Positions 27,000 through 35,346 of a stretch of DNA of 64,000 nucleotides are shown here, one piece after another (within the stretch, counting starts at the first letter, position 1; each line of letters opens with the position of its first letter). The stretch comes from an uncultured Actinomycetes bacterium. Its GTDB lineage: Bacteria; Actinomycetota; Actinomycetes; Nanopelagicales; Nanopelagicaceae. Where the stretch lies: NCBI GenBank assembly GCA_903822425.1, contig CAIJOY010000044.1:1-64000 (forward strand), in the 5' to 3' direction. Under the pieces are notes generated by a model. It saw only the letters and a program-made list of their open reading frames with translations, was not told the DNA's origin and ran no database searches. Position numbers and translations under genes: made by a program.

Positions 27000-28408
27000 C
27001 AAGTGATCTTCACCGGCTCTCGATTTCTGAAGTCTCAAAACTCATTAAGGCCAAGAAAGTATCTCCTGTTGAATTGACTCGAAATTCTTTGGATCGAATC
27101 CAGAAGTTTAATCCGCAGCTCAACGCCTTTATTGCCGTCTATGAAGAAGACGCACTCAAGCAAGCTAGAAGCGCAGAACGTGAGATCGGACGGGGTAACT
27201 ATCGCGGCAAGTTACACGGAGTACCGATTGCGATAAAAGATAATCTTTATTTTGCTGGCAAAGTGACAACGATGGGCTCGAAAATCCATAAAGATTTTGT
27301 TTCCGATTTTGATGCAACAGCGGTAGTGAAATTACGAGAAAGTGGCGCGATATTTTTGGGTAAAACCAACATGCACGAGTACGCACTTGGTGCTACAACC
27401 GATAATCCCTATTACGGTACCTGCCGCAATCCTTGGGATTTATCGCGCATTCCAGGAGGCTCAAGTGGAGGTTCTGCCGCAGCCGTTGCAGCCTTCCTTG
27501 CCTATGGCGCATTAGGCAGTGATACATCGGGATCTATCCGAGTTCCTGCAGCTGCATGTGGTCTTGTGGGCTTTAAACCAACGTATGGTCGCGTCAGCAA
27601 GTACGGTTGTTTTCCAGAAGCTTGGACTCTAGATCATGTAGGTCCACTCACTCGCACAGTTCAAGACAGTGCCATCATGCTTGATGCGATAAGTGGATAT
27701 GACAGCAGTGACCCCACTTCATTGAATGTTGCAAATCCCAAACTCGCGAATAAGGTCAGTGCTGACTTGACGGGGGTTGTCATAGGGGTTGAAGAAGAAT
27801 TCTTTTTTGAATTCGTGGACCATGAAGTTGAAAAAATGGTGCGCGCAACGATCGAAATGCTCAGGCGCCGTGGAGCAAAAATCAAAAAAGTGAAGATTCC
27901 TTCATTAAAAGACGCCTTCTGGGCGTTGACGATCATAGATACTTCTGAGACAACTGCAGTGCATCAGCCAACTATGAAAACCCGTGCTCAAGATTATGGA
28001 GATGATGTCCGCTTCTTAATCGAATGCGGCTATCTGCCCACCGCCGTTGATTATCTACAAGCACTGCAGTTACGGCGGTTGATTCAAAAAGAAGTGGATC
28101 ATGTTTTTGGAGAGATTGATGTGCTGCTGGCTCCCACGCTGCCCTCAAAAACTCCCAAGGTAGGGGAATTAACGAGCGTGATTAATGGAAAGTCCGTTGA
28201 CACGATCGAAACATGTATGCACAACGTGGGACCTGGCAACTTGTTGGGGCTGCCATCGATTTCGATGCCTTGCGGACTTCTTGAAGGTATTCCCGTGGGA
28301 ATAGAGATTATTGGCGCTGCCGGTGATGAGCATTCAGTTCTTAATGTAGGGCGAGCTATAGAGTCTCTCGAACTACTTCAGGAGGCAATTCCCGCCAACT
28401 ACTCATAA
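26996..28408 (+). CDS. Amidase signature family protein
   Basis: The 470-residue enzyme hydrolyses a C-N amide bond or transfers the ammonia. The Ser-cisSer-Lys triad is present: the lysine in VPIAIKDNLYF near residue 77, the cis-Ser in PGGSSGGSAAAVAAF near 153 and the nucleophile Ser in LGSDTSGSIRVPAA near 177. It resembles GatA in layout, but no GatB gene lies nearby, so a biosynthetic or catabolic amidase is more likely than the tRNA amidotransferase. It is coupled to a 53-residue upstream gene by an ATGA overlap. Substrate unknown. Confidence 0.9.
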   Translation: MTSDLHRLSISEVSKLIKAKKVSPVELTRNSLDRIQKFNPQLNAFIAVYEEDALKQARSAEREIGRGNYRGKLHGVPIAIKDNLYFAGKVTTMGSKIHKDFVSDFDATAVVKLRESGAIFLGKTNMHEYALGATTDNPYYGTCRNPWDLSRIPGGSSGGSAAAVAAFLAYGALGSDTSGSIRVPAAACGLVGFKPTYGRVSKYGCFPEAWTLDHVGPLTRTVQDSAIMLDAISGYDSSDPTSLNVANPKLANKVSADLTGVVIGVEEEFFFEFVDHEVEKMVRATIEMLRRRGAKIKKVKIPSLKDAFWALTIIDTSETTAVHQPTMKTRAQDYGDDVRFLIECGYLPTAVDYLQALQLRRLIQKEVDHVFGEIDVLLAPTLPSKTPKVGELTSVINGKSVDTIETCMHNVGPGNLLGLPSISMPCGLLEGIPVGIEIIGAAGDEHSVLNVGRAIESLELLQEAIPANYS

Positions 28409-28428
28409 CGAGTAATTTGGACGAGACT

Positions 28429-29187
28429 ATGCACATGCAACACGTGGGGTCTGCGGTGAATCAATACCTTGTCATCGTGCCCACATTTAATGAGGCACAG
28501 AGTGTCCAAGAACTCTTGCCCCAATTACTTAATTTGCCGATAGATATCTTGATTGTTGATGATGGATCACCAGATCGGACTGCGCAGATATGTAGGGAAT
28601 TGGATCAAGGCCGCGGCCGGATTAACGTTCTAGAGCGTTCAGAAAAATCCGGGTTAGGTAGTGCCTACTTATTAGGTTTTGCATGGGGCCTTGGCCGCGG
28701 TTATAGATTTCTCGTTGAGATGGATGCAGATGGCTCCCATCAAGTCGCCGACCTCTCACTTTTGATTCAAAGAGCTTCTCAAAGCCCAGATGTTGATCTC
28801 CTCATTGGATCTCGCTGGGTCAGTGGTGGAAAGGTCGTCAATTGGAGTAAGGGTCGTGAGCTGCTATCGCGTTTTGCCAATCGTTATTCCAAAATTTTGT
28901 TGGGTGGGCATGTAAAAGATATGACAGCTGGATTTCGTATCTATCGAGCTGATTTTTTGCACCGCATGAACCTAGCGACAATTTCTAGCGAAGGTTATTG
29001 TTTCCAAATTGAGATGACGCGCAGGAGTGCTGATGTTGGCGGTCGAATTCTTGAATTACCCATCATATTTATCGAACGAAAATTTGGAGAGAGTAAAATG
29101 TCCTCAACCATTGTGCTCGAAGCCATGGCGCGTGTGACGTGGTGGGGGATTCAACGCCCTTTTCGAAAGGTTTCGGCTAGGTCATAG
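28429..29187 (+). CDS. Polyprenol monophosphomannose synthase-like family 2 glycosyltransferase
   Basis: The 252-residue protein is a GT2-family enzyme of the DPM1/Ppm1 type, which transfers mannose from GDP-mannose to polyprenyl phosphate for extracellular mannosylation and lipoglycan growth. Visible motifs are YLVIVPTFNEAQSVQELLPQ, ILIVDDGSPD near residue 43, the DxD-like EMDADGSHQ near 101, and DLLIGSRWVSGG near 125. No C-terminal membrane domain is present. The ATG at 28429 has GACGAG upstream; a TTG at 28417 is the alternative. A PimB-like mannosyltransferase lies 11 kb away. Confidence 0.85.
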   Translation: MHMQHVGSAVNQYLVIVPTFNEAQSVQELLPQLLNLPIDILIVDDGSPDRTAQICRELDQGRGRINVLERSEKSGLGSAYLLGFAWGLGRGYRFLVEMDADGSHQVADLSLLIQRASQSPDVDLLIGSRWVSGGKVVNWSKGRELLSRFANRYSKILLGGHVKDMTAGFRIYRADFLHRMNLATISSEGYCFQIEMTRRSADVGGRILELPIIFIERKFGESKMSSTIVLEAMARVTWWGIQRPFRKVSARS

Positions 29188-29188
29188 T

Positions 29189-29243
29189 TTCTAGGCTTCC
29201 AATCTTCCAATATTCTAGATTTTTAGGCTTCTAGACTTCTAGA
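29189..29243. repeat. Imperfect short repeats rich in TAGNNT hexamers upstream of dxs
   Basis: The spacer after the glycosyltransferase gene carries degenerate copies of a roughly 10-bp unit: CTAGGCTTCC, CTAGATTTTT, TTAGGCTTCT and CTAGACTTCT. Each contains a TANNNT hexamer like the -10 elements of this genome. It is either slippage-derived or a cluster of weak promoter-like sites. Confidence 0.7.
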
Positions 29244-29265
29244 TGCAAAAGGTGTGGCGACAAAC

Positions 29266-29271
29266 TAGGAT
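29266..29271 (+). promoter_or_regulatory. Predicted -10 element of dxs, leaderless
   Basis: TAGGAT ends six bases before the dxs ATG. Inference. Confidence 0.55.
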
Positions 29272-29277
29272 TAGGCC

Positions 29278-31197
29278 ATGATTGAGCGCATCAAGTCTCC
29301 GGCAGATCTTTTGCACCTAGATGCGGCTCAACTCGATGCGCTGGCAGCTGAGATCCGAGATTTTCTTATTGCCAAAGTTTCAAAATCTGGGGGCCATTTG
29401 GGTCCTAATCTTGGAGTTGTTGAGTTAACAATCGCAATCCACCGAAGTTTCAATTCCCCCAAAGACATCGTTCTCTTCGATACTGGTCATCAGTCCTATG
29501 TACATAAAATTTTAACTGGCCGAGCCGGAGAATTTGATCAACTGCGTCAGCGTGGAGGAATCGCGGGGTATCCCAATCGCGCAGAGAGCGATCATGATGT
29601 CATCGAAAATTCCCATGCATCTACCGCCCTGTCGTGGGGGGATGGAATTTCACGTGGTTTTACCTTAACCGGGCAGCGCGATCGCTCTGTAGTGGTTGTT
29701 GTAGGAGATGGGGCGCTTACCGGTGGGATGTCGTGGGAAGCGCTCAATAATATTGCCACCTCTCATGATCGCAATTTGGTCATCGTCGTTAACGACAATG
29801 CACGTTCCTACTCACCGACAATCGGCGGCTTAGCAGATCACTTAGCATCATTGCGTGTTACACGTGGATATGAGCAGATTTTAAGTTGGGGTAAAAGAAC
29901 GCTGCAGAAAATACCTGGAGTAGGACCGCTGGTATATGACGCTGTTCATGGAATGAAAAAGGGCATCAAAGATTTTCTTGCGCCTCAAGGAATGTTTGAA
30001 GATCTCGGCTTGAAGTACATGGGGCCCATTGATGGACATGACATCGCCGCTATGGAGAAAGCTCTCCACAAGGCAAAACATTTTGGCGCACCGGTATTAG
30101 TCCATGCCATTACCGAAAAAGGCCGCGGGCATGCCCCAGCTCTCGATGATGAAGCCGAGAAATTTCATGCGGTAGGCATTGTCGACCCAGTCACAGGTAT
30201 TCCAGTTAAAAGCGGTGGCACTAGTTGGACCAAAATCTTCTCTCAAGAATTAGTGGCTATTGGTAAAGAAAAACCTGATGTTGTCGCAATCACTGCTGCG
30301 ATGTTGGGGCCAACTGGTCTTGAAGCATTTAAAACGAATTTCCCCCACCGCACGATCGATGTTGGCATTGCAGAACAACATGCAGTGACCAGTGCTGCTG
30401 GCTTAGCTTTTGCTGGTATGCATCCTGTTGTCGCTGTCTATGCCACATTTCTCAATCGCGCATTTGATCAACTTTTGTTGGATGTTGCTCTCCACCATGC
30501 CGGTGTTACATTCGTTCTAGATCGATCTGGAATAACAGGTGATGATGGTCCATCACATCACGGTATTTGGGATTTAGCCCTCACGGGCATCGTCCCTACT
30601 TTGCATGTTGCTGCGCCCAGAGATGGAGCTCGTTTGCGCGAAACTTTGCGCGAAGCGATCGCCATATCAAATGCCCCATCACTCGTGCGCTTTCCTAAAG
30701 GTGAAGTCCACGCCGATATTCCAGAGATTGAACGTCGCGATGGCGTTGATGTTCTCTATTTGGGTCAGAATTCAGATGTTTTGCTCATCAGCGTTGGAGC
30801 ATTTGCACATTTGGCTATTGATGCTGCAGCCCAGGCGGCGCTGAGCGGAGTAGGCGTTACAGTGATTGATCCTCGATGGGTAAAACCTTTGCCCATCGCG
30901 ATTGTGGAAATGGCCCACCGGTATAAGCGCATTGTTGTTCTGGAAGATGGTATCCGCCATGGTGGAATTGCCAGCACGGTATCTGAGATGGTGCGGGATG
31001 CGGATATATCGGTGCCAATTCATTCCATTGGCGTTCCACTTACTTTCATCGAACATTCCACGCGCACTCAAATTTTGCAAGATTTAGGAATCACCGTGGC
31101 CGAAGTAAGCGCATCGATAATCAATTGGAGCAAATCCTCTAGAGCAGAGAAGCAACTCCCTTTGGGTGGAAACGCTTCCCACATACAGATTCACTAA
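29278..31197 (+). CDS. dxs: 1-deoxy-D-xylulose-5-phosphate synthase
   Basis: DXS joins pyruvate and glyceraldehyde 3-phosphate with thiamine diphosphate, the first step of the MEP isoprenoid pathway. Motifs in order: SGGHLGPNLGVVELTIA near residue 37, DTGHQSYVHKILTGR near 66, the thiamine-binding VVGDGALTGGMSWEALNN near 143, MGPIDGHDI near 250, and DVGIAEQHAVTSAAGLAFAG near 360 with the catalytic Glu. The 639-residue length is normal. The last 59 bases overlap the 3' end of the convergent fadB-like gene, an unusually long coding overlap. Confidence 0.97.
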   Translation: MIERIKSPADLLHLDAAQLDALAAEIRDFLIAKVSKSGGHLGPNLGVVELTIAIHRSFNSPKDIVLFDTGHQSYVHKILTGRAGEFDQLRQRGGIAGYPNRAESDHDVIENSHASTALSWGDGISRGFTLTGQRDRSVVVVVGDGALTGGMSWEALNNIATSHDRNLVIVVNDNARSYSPTIGGLADHLASLRVTRGYEQILSWGKRTLQKIPGVGPLVYDAVHGMKKGIKDFLAPQGMFEDLGLKYMGPIDGHDIAAMEKALHKAKHFGAPVLVHAITEKGRGHAPALDDEAEKFHAVGIVDPVTGIPVKSGGTSWTKIFSQELVAIGKEKPDVVAITAAMLGPTGLEAFKTNFPHRTIDVGIAEQHAVTSAAGLAFAGMHPVVAVYATFLNRAFDQLLLDVALHHAGVTFVLDRSGITGDDGPSHHGIWDLALTGIVPTLHVAAPRDGARLRETLREAIAISNAPSLVRFPKGEVHADIPEIERRDGVDVLYLGQNSDVLLISVGAFAHLAIDAAAQAALSGVGVTVIDPRWVKPLPIAIVEMAHRYKRIVVLEDGIRHGGIASTVSEMVRDADISVPIHSIGVPLTFIEHSTRTQILQDLGITVAEVSASIINWSKSSRAEKQLPLGGNASHIQIH

Positions 31198-33247
31198 TTC
31201 CTTCACGATCCAGGTAAGGCAAGATTCCACCTAATATCATCGGCCATCCGGCGCCGAGCAACATACAAGTATCAATTTCTGCAGCGGTTGCAACGACACC
31301 TTCATCAAGCATCATCCGGGCTTCCTCTGCGAGAGCATTGAGGGCGCGAAGGCGAACTTCCTGGGCAGTAGAAGGTTTATCTCCTTTTTCGATAAGAGCC
31401 ACTGCTGCAGGGTTGGCAATCAACTTGCCGTCTTCGCTTTTAATATAGAAAGTTTTAACGCCCTCTGTGACCAGACGTTGCATCGTTGGGGAGATGCGAT
31501 AGCGCGGCCCTAAGTTCTTGTGAAGAGTCTGCGCCACATGAAGTGCAACACCTGGGCCTACAAGTCCAAGTAATTCAAATGGAGACATAGGAAATCCGAC
31601 TGAGCGCATTGCGTTATCGGCCACATCCGCTGGTGTTCCCTCGTCCATGGCATCAGTAATTTCTCCCATAAAACGAGTGAGCAAGCGATTAACGACAAAG
31701 CCAGGGGCGTCTTTGGTGATGACCATAGTTTTCTTGAGCTCTTTGCCCACGGAAATAGCAGTAGCCGTTGTTGCATCATCTGTCGTGCTGGTTCGGGCGA
31801 CTTCCAACAGGGGCATGATTGCAACGGGATTAAAGAAGTGGAATCCGATAACCCGCTCTGGGTGTTCTAAGCCTTGAGTCATAGCTTCAACTGAAAGAGA
31901 TGAGGTATTGGTAGCCAGAACACATTCGGGACCAACAATTTTTTCAAGTTCTTTAAAAAGTGTTTGCTTGAGGGAAAGTTCTTCAAAAATTGCTTCAATC
32001 ACAAAATCTGCCGTTGCAAAGTGTGATTTATCTATTGAACCAGTTACTAATCCAGCAAGTCGGTGAGCGCTTTCCTGGCTCATGCGACCTTTCTCTACCA
32101 ATTTCTTCAGTTCTGCATGCACCCATGCCACGCCTTTATCTACGCGCTCTTGGTCTAAATCTGTCATAAGAATGGGACATTTCAAGTTACGCACCATGAT
32201 TAGGGCAAGTTGGGATGCCATTAATCCTGCACCGACTACGCCAACTTTTGTTACTTTGCGAGCAAGTGCAGATTTAGGGGCACCTTCAACTTTTTTACGT
32301 TTTTTCTGGATCAAATTAAAGGCATATAGCGATGAACGCAATGGATCACTCATTGTTAAATCTGCAAGAGCTTGATCTTCTGCATCAAAGCCAGCACTAC
32401 GTGTTGCAGTTTTAGCCTGACCTATCAGTGCCAAAGCGCGAGCGGGTGCATCCATGCTGGCACCACCGTATTTTTTGAACGCTGCAGCAGAACCAGTTGC
32501 AAGGGCTTTTTCCCAGCCAGGATCGTTTGAGTAGTCAACGCGATCAATTTTATTGCGCCCGCTCAAGATGTCGGCGGCAAATTTTACAGATCGTTCCAGA
32601 AAATCAGCTGGTTCATACACGGCATCGGCAATTCCTAGAGCAAGGGCATCTTTTGCTTTCATCATCGTGTTGTTGTTTAAGGCATTAAGCATGATTACTT
32701 GTACGGCACGTTCTGGGCCAATCATTTTTGGCAAAAGCGTAGCTCCGCCCCATCCTGGGACTAGCCCAAGAAATACTTCTGGAAGAGCGGTGAATGCAGT
32801 GGATGCAAGTGTGCGGTAGGTGCAATGCAGCCCTGCTTCAAGTCCGCCACCTAGAGCCAAGCCATTGATAAATGCAAAAGTAGGGATATCTAATTCACCT
32901 AAACGCCTAAATACATCGTGACCTAGTTTGCCTATAGCCAGTGCTTGTTCACGAGTAGTCAGAAATGAGAGCGCAGATAAATCAGCACCAGCGGCAAAAA
33001 TAAATGGCTTTCCAGTAATTGCTATTGCAGATGGTTTGCGCGAAAGGGCTTGTGAAATAGCAGCGTTGAGTTCGGTGAGGGACTGCACGCCGAAAGTATT
33101 TGGGCGATTGTGATCTTCACCGTTGTCTAAAGTGATCAGAGCAAGTGAGCCGATAAAACCAAAAGCTGAGAGATCGACATCGCGGACAAGTGCATGCGTC
33201 ACTACCTCATCTGGCGCGCCATCTGGAAGTTTGATCTCAGTACTCAT
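31139..33247 (-). CDS. fadB: Multifunctional fatty acid oxidation protein: enoyl-CoA hydratase and 3-hydroxyacyl-CoA dehydrogenase
   Basis: The 702-residue protein combines two beta-oxidation activities. An enoyl-CoA hydratase domain occupies about residues 20-230 (FAAGADLSALSF and NGLALGGGLEAGLHC). The NAD-binding 3-hydroxyacyl-CoA dehydrogenase domain starts near 335 with KVGVVGAGLMASQLALIMV, followed by IGFHFFNPVAIMPLLEV near 475 and KDAPGFVVNRLL. The ATG at 33247 is two bases after the thiolase stop and fits the family; an upstream in-frame ATG lies within the thiolase gene. With the thiolase it forms a fadAB operon that completes the beta-oxidation cycle. Confidence 0.94.
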   Translation of the reverse strand: MSTEIKLPDGAPDEVVTHALVRDVDLSAFGFIGSLALITLDNGEDHNRPNTFGVQSLTELNAAISQALSRKPSAIAITGKPFIFAAGADLSALSFLTTREQALAIGKLGHDVFRRLGELDIPTFAFINGLALGGGLEAGLHCTYRTLASTAFTALPEVFLGLVPGWGGATLLPKMIGPERAVQVIMLNALNNNTMMKAKDALALGIADAVYEPADFLERSVKFAADILSGRNKIDRVDYSNDPGWEKALATGSAAAFKKYGGASMDAPARALALIGQAKTATRSAGFDAEDQALADLTMSDPLRSSLYAFNLIQKKRKKVEGAPKSALARKVTKVGVVGAGLMASQLALIMVRNLKCPILMTDLDQERVDKGVAWVHAELKKLVEKGRMSQESAHRLAGLVTGSIDKSHFATADFVIEAIFEELSLKQTLFKELEKIVGPECVLATNTSSLSVEAMTQGLEHPERVIGFHFFNPVAIMPLLEVARTSTTDDATTATAISVGKELKKTMVITKDAPGFVVNRLLTRFMGEITDAMDEGTPADVADNAMRSVGFPMSPFELLGLVGPGVALHVAQTLHKNLGPRYRISPTMQRLVTEGVKTFYIKSEDGKLIANPAAVALIEKGDKPSTAQEVRLRALNALAEEARMMLDEGVVATAAEIDTCMLLGAGWPMILGGILPYLDREGISESVCGKRFHPKGVASLL

Positions 33248-33248
33248 C

Positions 33249-34436
33249 CTATTTACCGCCTTTAAAGTGTGGATTTTCCCAAATAACAGTGCCGCCCATG
33301 CCAAGGCCGATACACATAGTGGTGATGCCATATCGAATTTCTGGATGCTCTTCAAAACTTCTTGTGAGGTTTAAAATAAGTCGAACACCTGATGAGGCAA
33401 GGGGATGGCCTACTGCAATCGCTCCACCAAATGGATTCACATTGGCGGCATCATCTGCGATCCCAAAGTGCTCTAAGAAAGAAAGAACTTGCACAGCGAA
33501 TGCTTCATTGATTTCAAAAAGACCGATATCAGAAATTTTTAACCCAGCTTTATTTAGAGCTTTCTCGGTCGATGGAATCGGTCCATAACCCATGATTTCA
33601 GGTTGGACACCTACGAATGCAAAGTTCACAAGACGAGCTTTGACGCCCAAACCTAATTCGTTTGCTTTGTTTTCACTCGCAAGTATTGCGGCGGTGGCAC
33701 CGTCGTTGAGTCCAGATGAATTTCCAGCAGTTACGCGCCCAGCCGGACGAAAAGGAGTTTTTAACCCAGCGAGTCCTTCAAGAGTTGTCGTCGGACGCGG
33801 AGGCTCATCGATAGTTGCAATGCCCCAACCCAATTCAGCGCTTCGCACTGCAGTGGGAATCAAATCCCGTTGTATTTTTCCTTCTGCGTAGGCTTTGGCA
33901 GTTTTACGTTGGGAATTGAGGGCATAGCGATCTGCACGTTCTTTGGTGAGGGATGGGAAGCGATCGTGTAAGCGTTCTGCTGTTGCACCCATAGCAAGTG
34001 CATCTTGTTCGACAATTTTTTCAGCAAGGTAGCGGGGGTTGGGATCCAAACCTTCACCGATTGGGTGATTGCCCATGTGTTCAACACCGCCAGCTATTGC
34101 AATGTCGTAGGCACCCATAGCAATGGCGCCAGCAATAGTTGTCACTGCTGTCATTGCTCCAGCACACCAACGATCTATGGAATAACCCGGTACCGATTGG
34201 GGAAGGCCAGCAAGTAATCCAACGCTTCGTCCTAAGTTCATTCCTTGATCACCACTTTGTGTTGCAGCAGCGATTGCGATGTCATCGATCTCGGCGGGAG
34301 AGAGTTTGGGATTGCGTTCAAGCAAGCCACGAACAGCGCGTACCATCAAATCATCGGCGCGAGTTCCTGAATATAAACTTCCTGCTTTGCCAAATGGTGT
34401 ACGCACTGCATCAACAACGACAACGGCAGCAGACAT
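33249..34436 (-). CDS. fadA: Acetyl-CoA C-acyltransferase (thiolase)
   Basis: The thiolase cleaves 3-ketoacyl-CoA with CoA in the last step of beta-oxidation. The 395-residue protein has the nucleophilic Cys in YSIDRWCAGAMTAV near residue 90, the catalytic His in NPFGGAIAVGHPLASSG near 347 and the second Cys in TTMCIGLGMGGT near 377. The N-terminus VVVDAVRTPFGK is typical. It is first in the fadAB operon. A TAACCT hexamer at 34467-34472 and the Shine-Dalgarno GGAAAGG fit a promoter with a short leader, so it is not leaderless. Confidence 0.96.
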   Translation of the reverse strand: MSAAVVVVDAVRTPFGKAGSLYSGTRADDLMVRAVRGLLERNPKLSPAEIDDIAIAAATQSGDQGMNLGRSVGLLAGLPQSVPGYSIDRWCAGAMTAVTTIAGAIAMGAYDIAIAGGVEHMGNHPIGEGLDPNPRYLAEKIVEQDALAMGATAERLHDRFPSLTKERADRYALNSQRKTAKAYAEGKIQRDLIPTAVRSAELGWGIATIDEPPRPTTTLEGLAGLKTPFRPAGRVTAGNSSGLNDGATAAILASENKANELGLGVKARLVNFAFVGVQPEIMGYGPIPSTEKALNKAGLKISDIGLFEINEAFAVQVLSFLEHFGIADDAANVNPFGGAIAVGHPLASSGVRLILNLTRSFEEHPEIRYGITTMCIGLGMGGTVIWENPHFKGGK

Positions 34437-34466
34437 TGCGGCGACCTTTCCAACGAGTTATTGCAA

Positions 34467-34472
34467 AGGTTA
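34467..34472 (-). promoter_or_regulatory. Predicted -10 element of the fadAB operon
   Basis: TAACCT on the minus strand lies about 30 bases before the thiolase ATG and overlaps the last codons of the upstream iron permease gene. It gives a leader of about 24 bases with a Shine-Dalgarno. Inference. Confidence 0.4.
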
Positions 34473-35291
34473 CCCGTGGGTAGTCGAAAGTGGAACTTTC
34501 TTGGGTGTGAGGTAGGCCCAGAGCGTGAGACCCAAAAATAGGGACCATCCCAATAGTTGCGTCCACGAGGTGGTGGTATCAAAACCTATCGTGCCGGCCA
34601 AAAATGTGGCAAGCAGTGAATCTTGTGCCATCCATGAGGTGATATCCCATGCAAAGAAATCAGCTCCGGGCAACCATCCCAGTTCTTGATATTCGTGAAT
34701 GCCGTAGGAGAGAACTCCAGCGGCAACGATGATCAAAGCCATGCCCGTGTAGGTAAAGAATTTTGTTAAGTTGAGTTTGACCGATCGGTTGTAGATCAAA
34801 TAACCCAAAGTCACAGAGGCGACTAATCCCAAGAGCAAGCCGATAGAGGCGGCAGAGGCGACACCGACCGTTTTAAAATTTGTATAGACAAAAAGCGCTG
34901 TTTCCAAGCCTTCGCGCACCACTGCAAAAAATGCCGTTGTGGCCAAAGCGATAGGCCCGGCAACTAGGGCGTTTTCAACCTTTCCATGGAGATCATCACG
35001 CAAGCCGCGTGCGGCGCGTTGCATCCAGAAGACCATGGCAGTGACCAAGACCACCGCCAGCAAAGAGGTCGTGCCCGAAAAGAATTGCTGGCCTCGAGGC
35101 GATAGCTCAGCTGAGGTAAAGGAGAGAAAACCGCCTAATGCAAAGCTGGCCACAACTGCGATCCCAACACCGCTCCAGAGGGCGGGCAGAAGGCGGCGAC
35201 GGTTGGATTTAACGAGGTAGGCCACGAGTATGCCCACGATGAGAGCGGCTTCTAGGCCCTCTCGAAGGGCGATAATAAAGGTGCTGAGCAC
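34470..35291 (-). CDS. FTR1 family iron permease (EfeU-like)
   Basis: A 273-residue polytopic protein with about seven spans. Both REGLE motifs of the FTR1/EfeU iron permeases are present: ALREGLEAALIVGILVA at the N-terminus and VVREGLETALFVY near residue 125; these glutamates bind iron in the membrane. EfeO and EfeB partners are not adjacent. It starts with GTG, six bases after TACCCT, inside an inverted repeat that may respond to iron. The gene is probably a single-gene transcript, with fadAB downstream. Confidence 0.9.
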   Translation of the reverse strand: MLSTFIIALREGLEAALIVGILVAYLVKSNRRRLLPALWSGVGIAVVASFALGGFLSFTSAELSPRGQQFFSGTTSLLAVVLVTAMVFWMQRAARGLRDDLHGKVENALVAGPIALATTAFFAVVREGLETALFVYTNFKTVGVASAASIGLLLGLVASVTLGYLIYNRSVKLNLTKFFTYTGMALIIVAAGVLSYGIHEYQELGWLPGADFFAWDITSWMAQDSLLATFLAGTIGFDTTTSWTQLLGWSLFLGLTLWAYLTPKKVPLSTTHG

Positions 35292-35297
35292 CTACCA

Positions 35298-35303
35298 AGG
35301 GTA
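35298..35303 (-). promoter_or_regulatory. Predicted -10 element of the FTR1-family gene, leaderless GTG start
   Basis: TACCCT on the minus strand ends six bases before the GTG. It forms one arm of the GGGTAG/CTACCC dyad. Inference. Confidence 0.45.
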
Positions 35304-35313
35304 GAACCTACCC
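35299..35313. promoter_or_regulatory. Inverted repeat overlapping the iron permease promoter
   Basis: GGGTAGAACCTACCC has perfect 6-bp arms around a three-base centre. It partly resembles IdeR/DtxR iron boxes but shares only about half of the consensus. It would let a repressor cover the -10 element. Confidence 0.42.
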
Positions 35314-35318
35314 CTTAT

Positions 35319-35342
35319 TTACGCAACTTCTTTGTTGCGTAA
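35319..35342 (-). terminator. Hairpin after the RNase D-like gene
   Basis: TTACGCAAC and GTTGCGTAA form a perfect 9-bp stem with a six-base loop just after the stop codon. There is no real T-run on the minus strand, so it may be a weak terminator or an mRNA-end protector. Confidence 0.5.
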
Positions 35343-35346
35343 TTCA

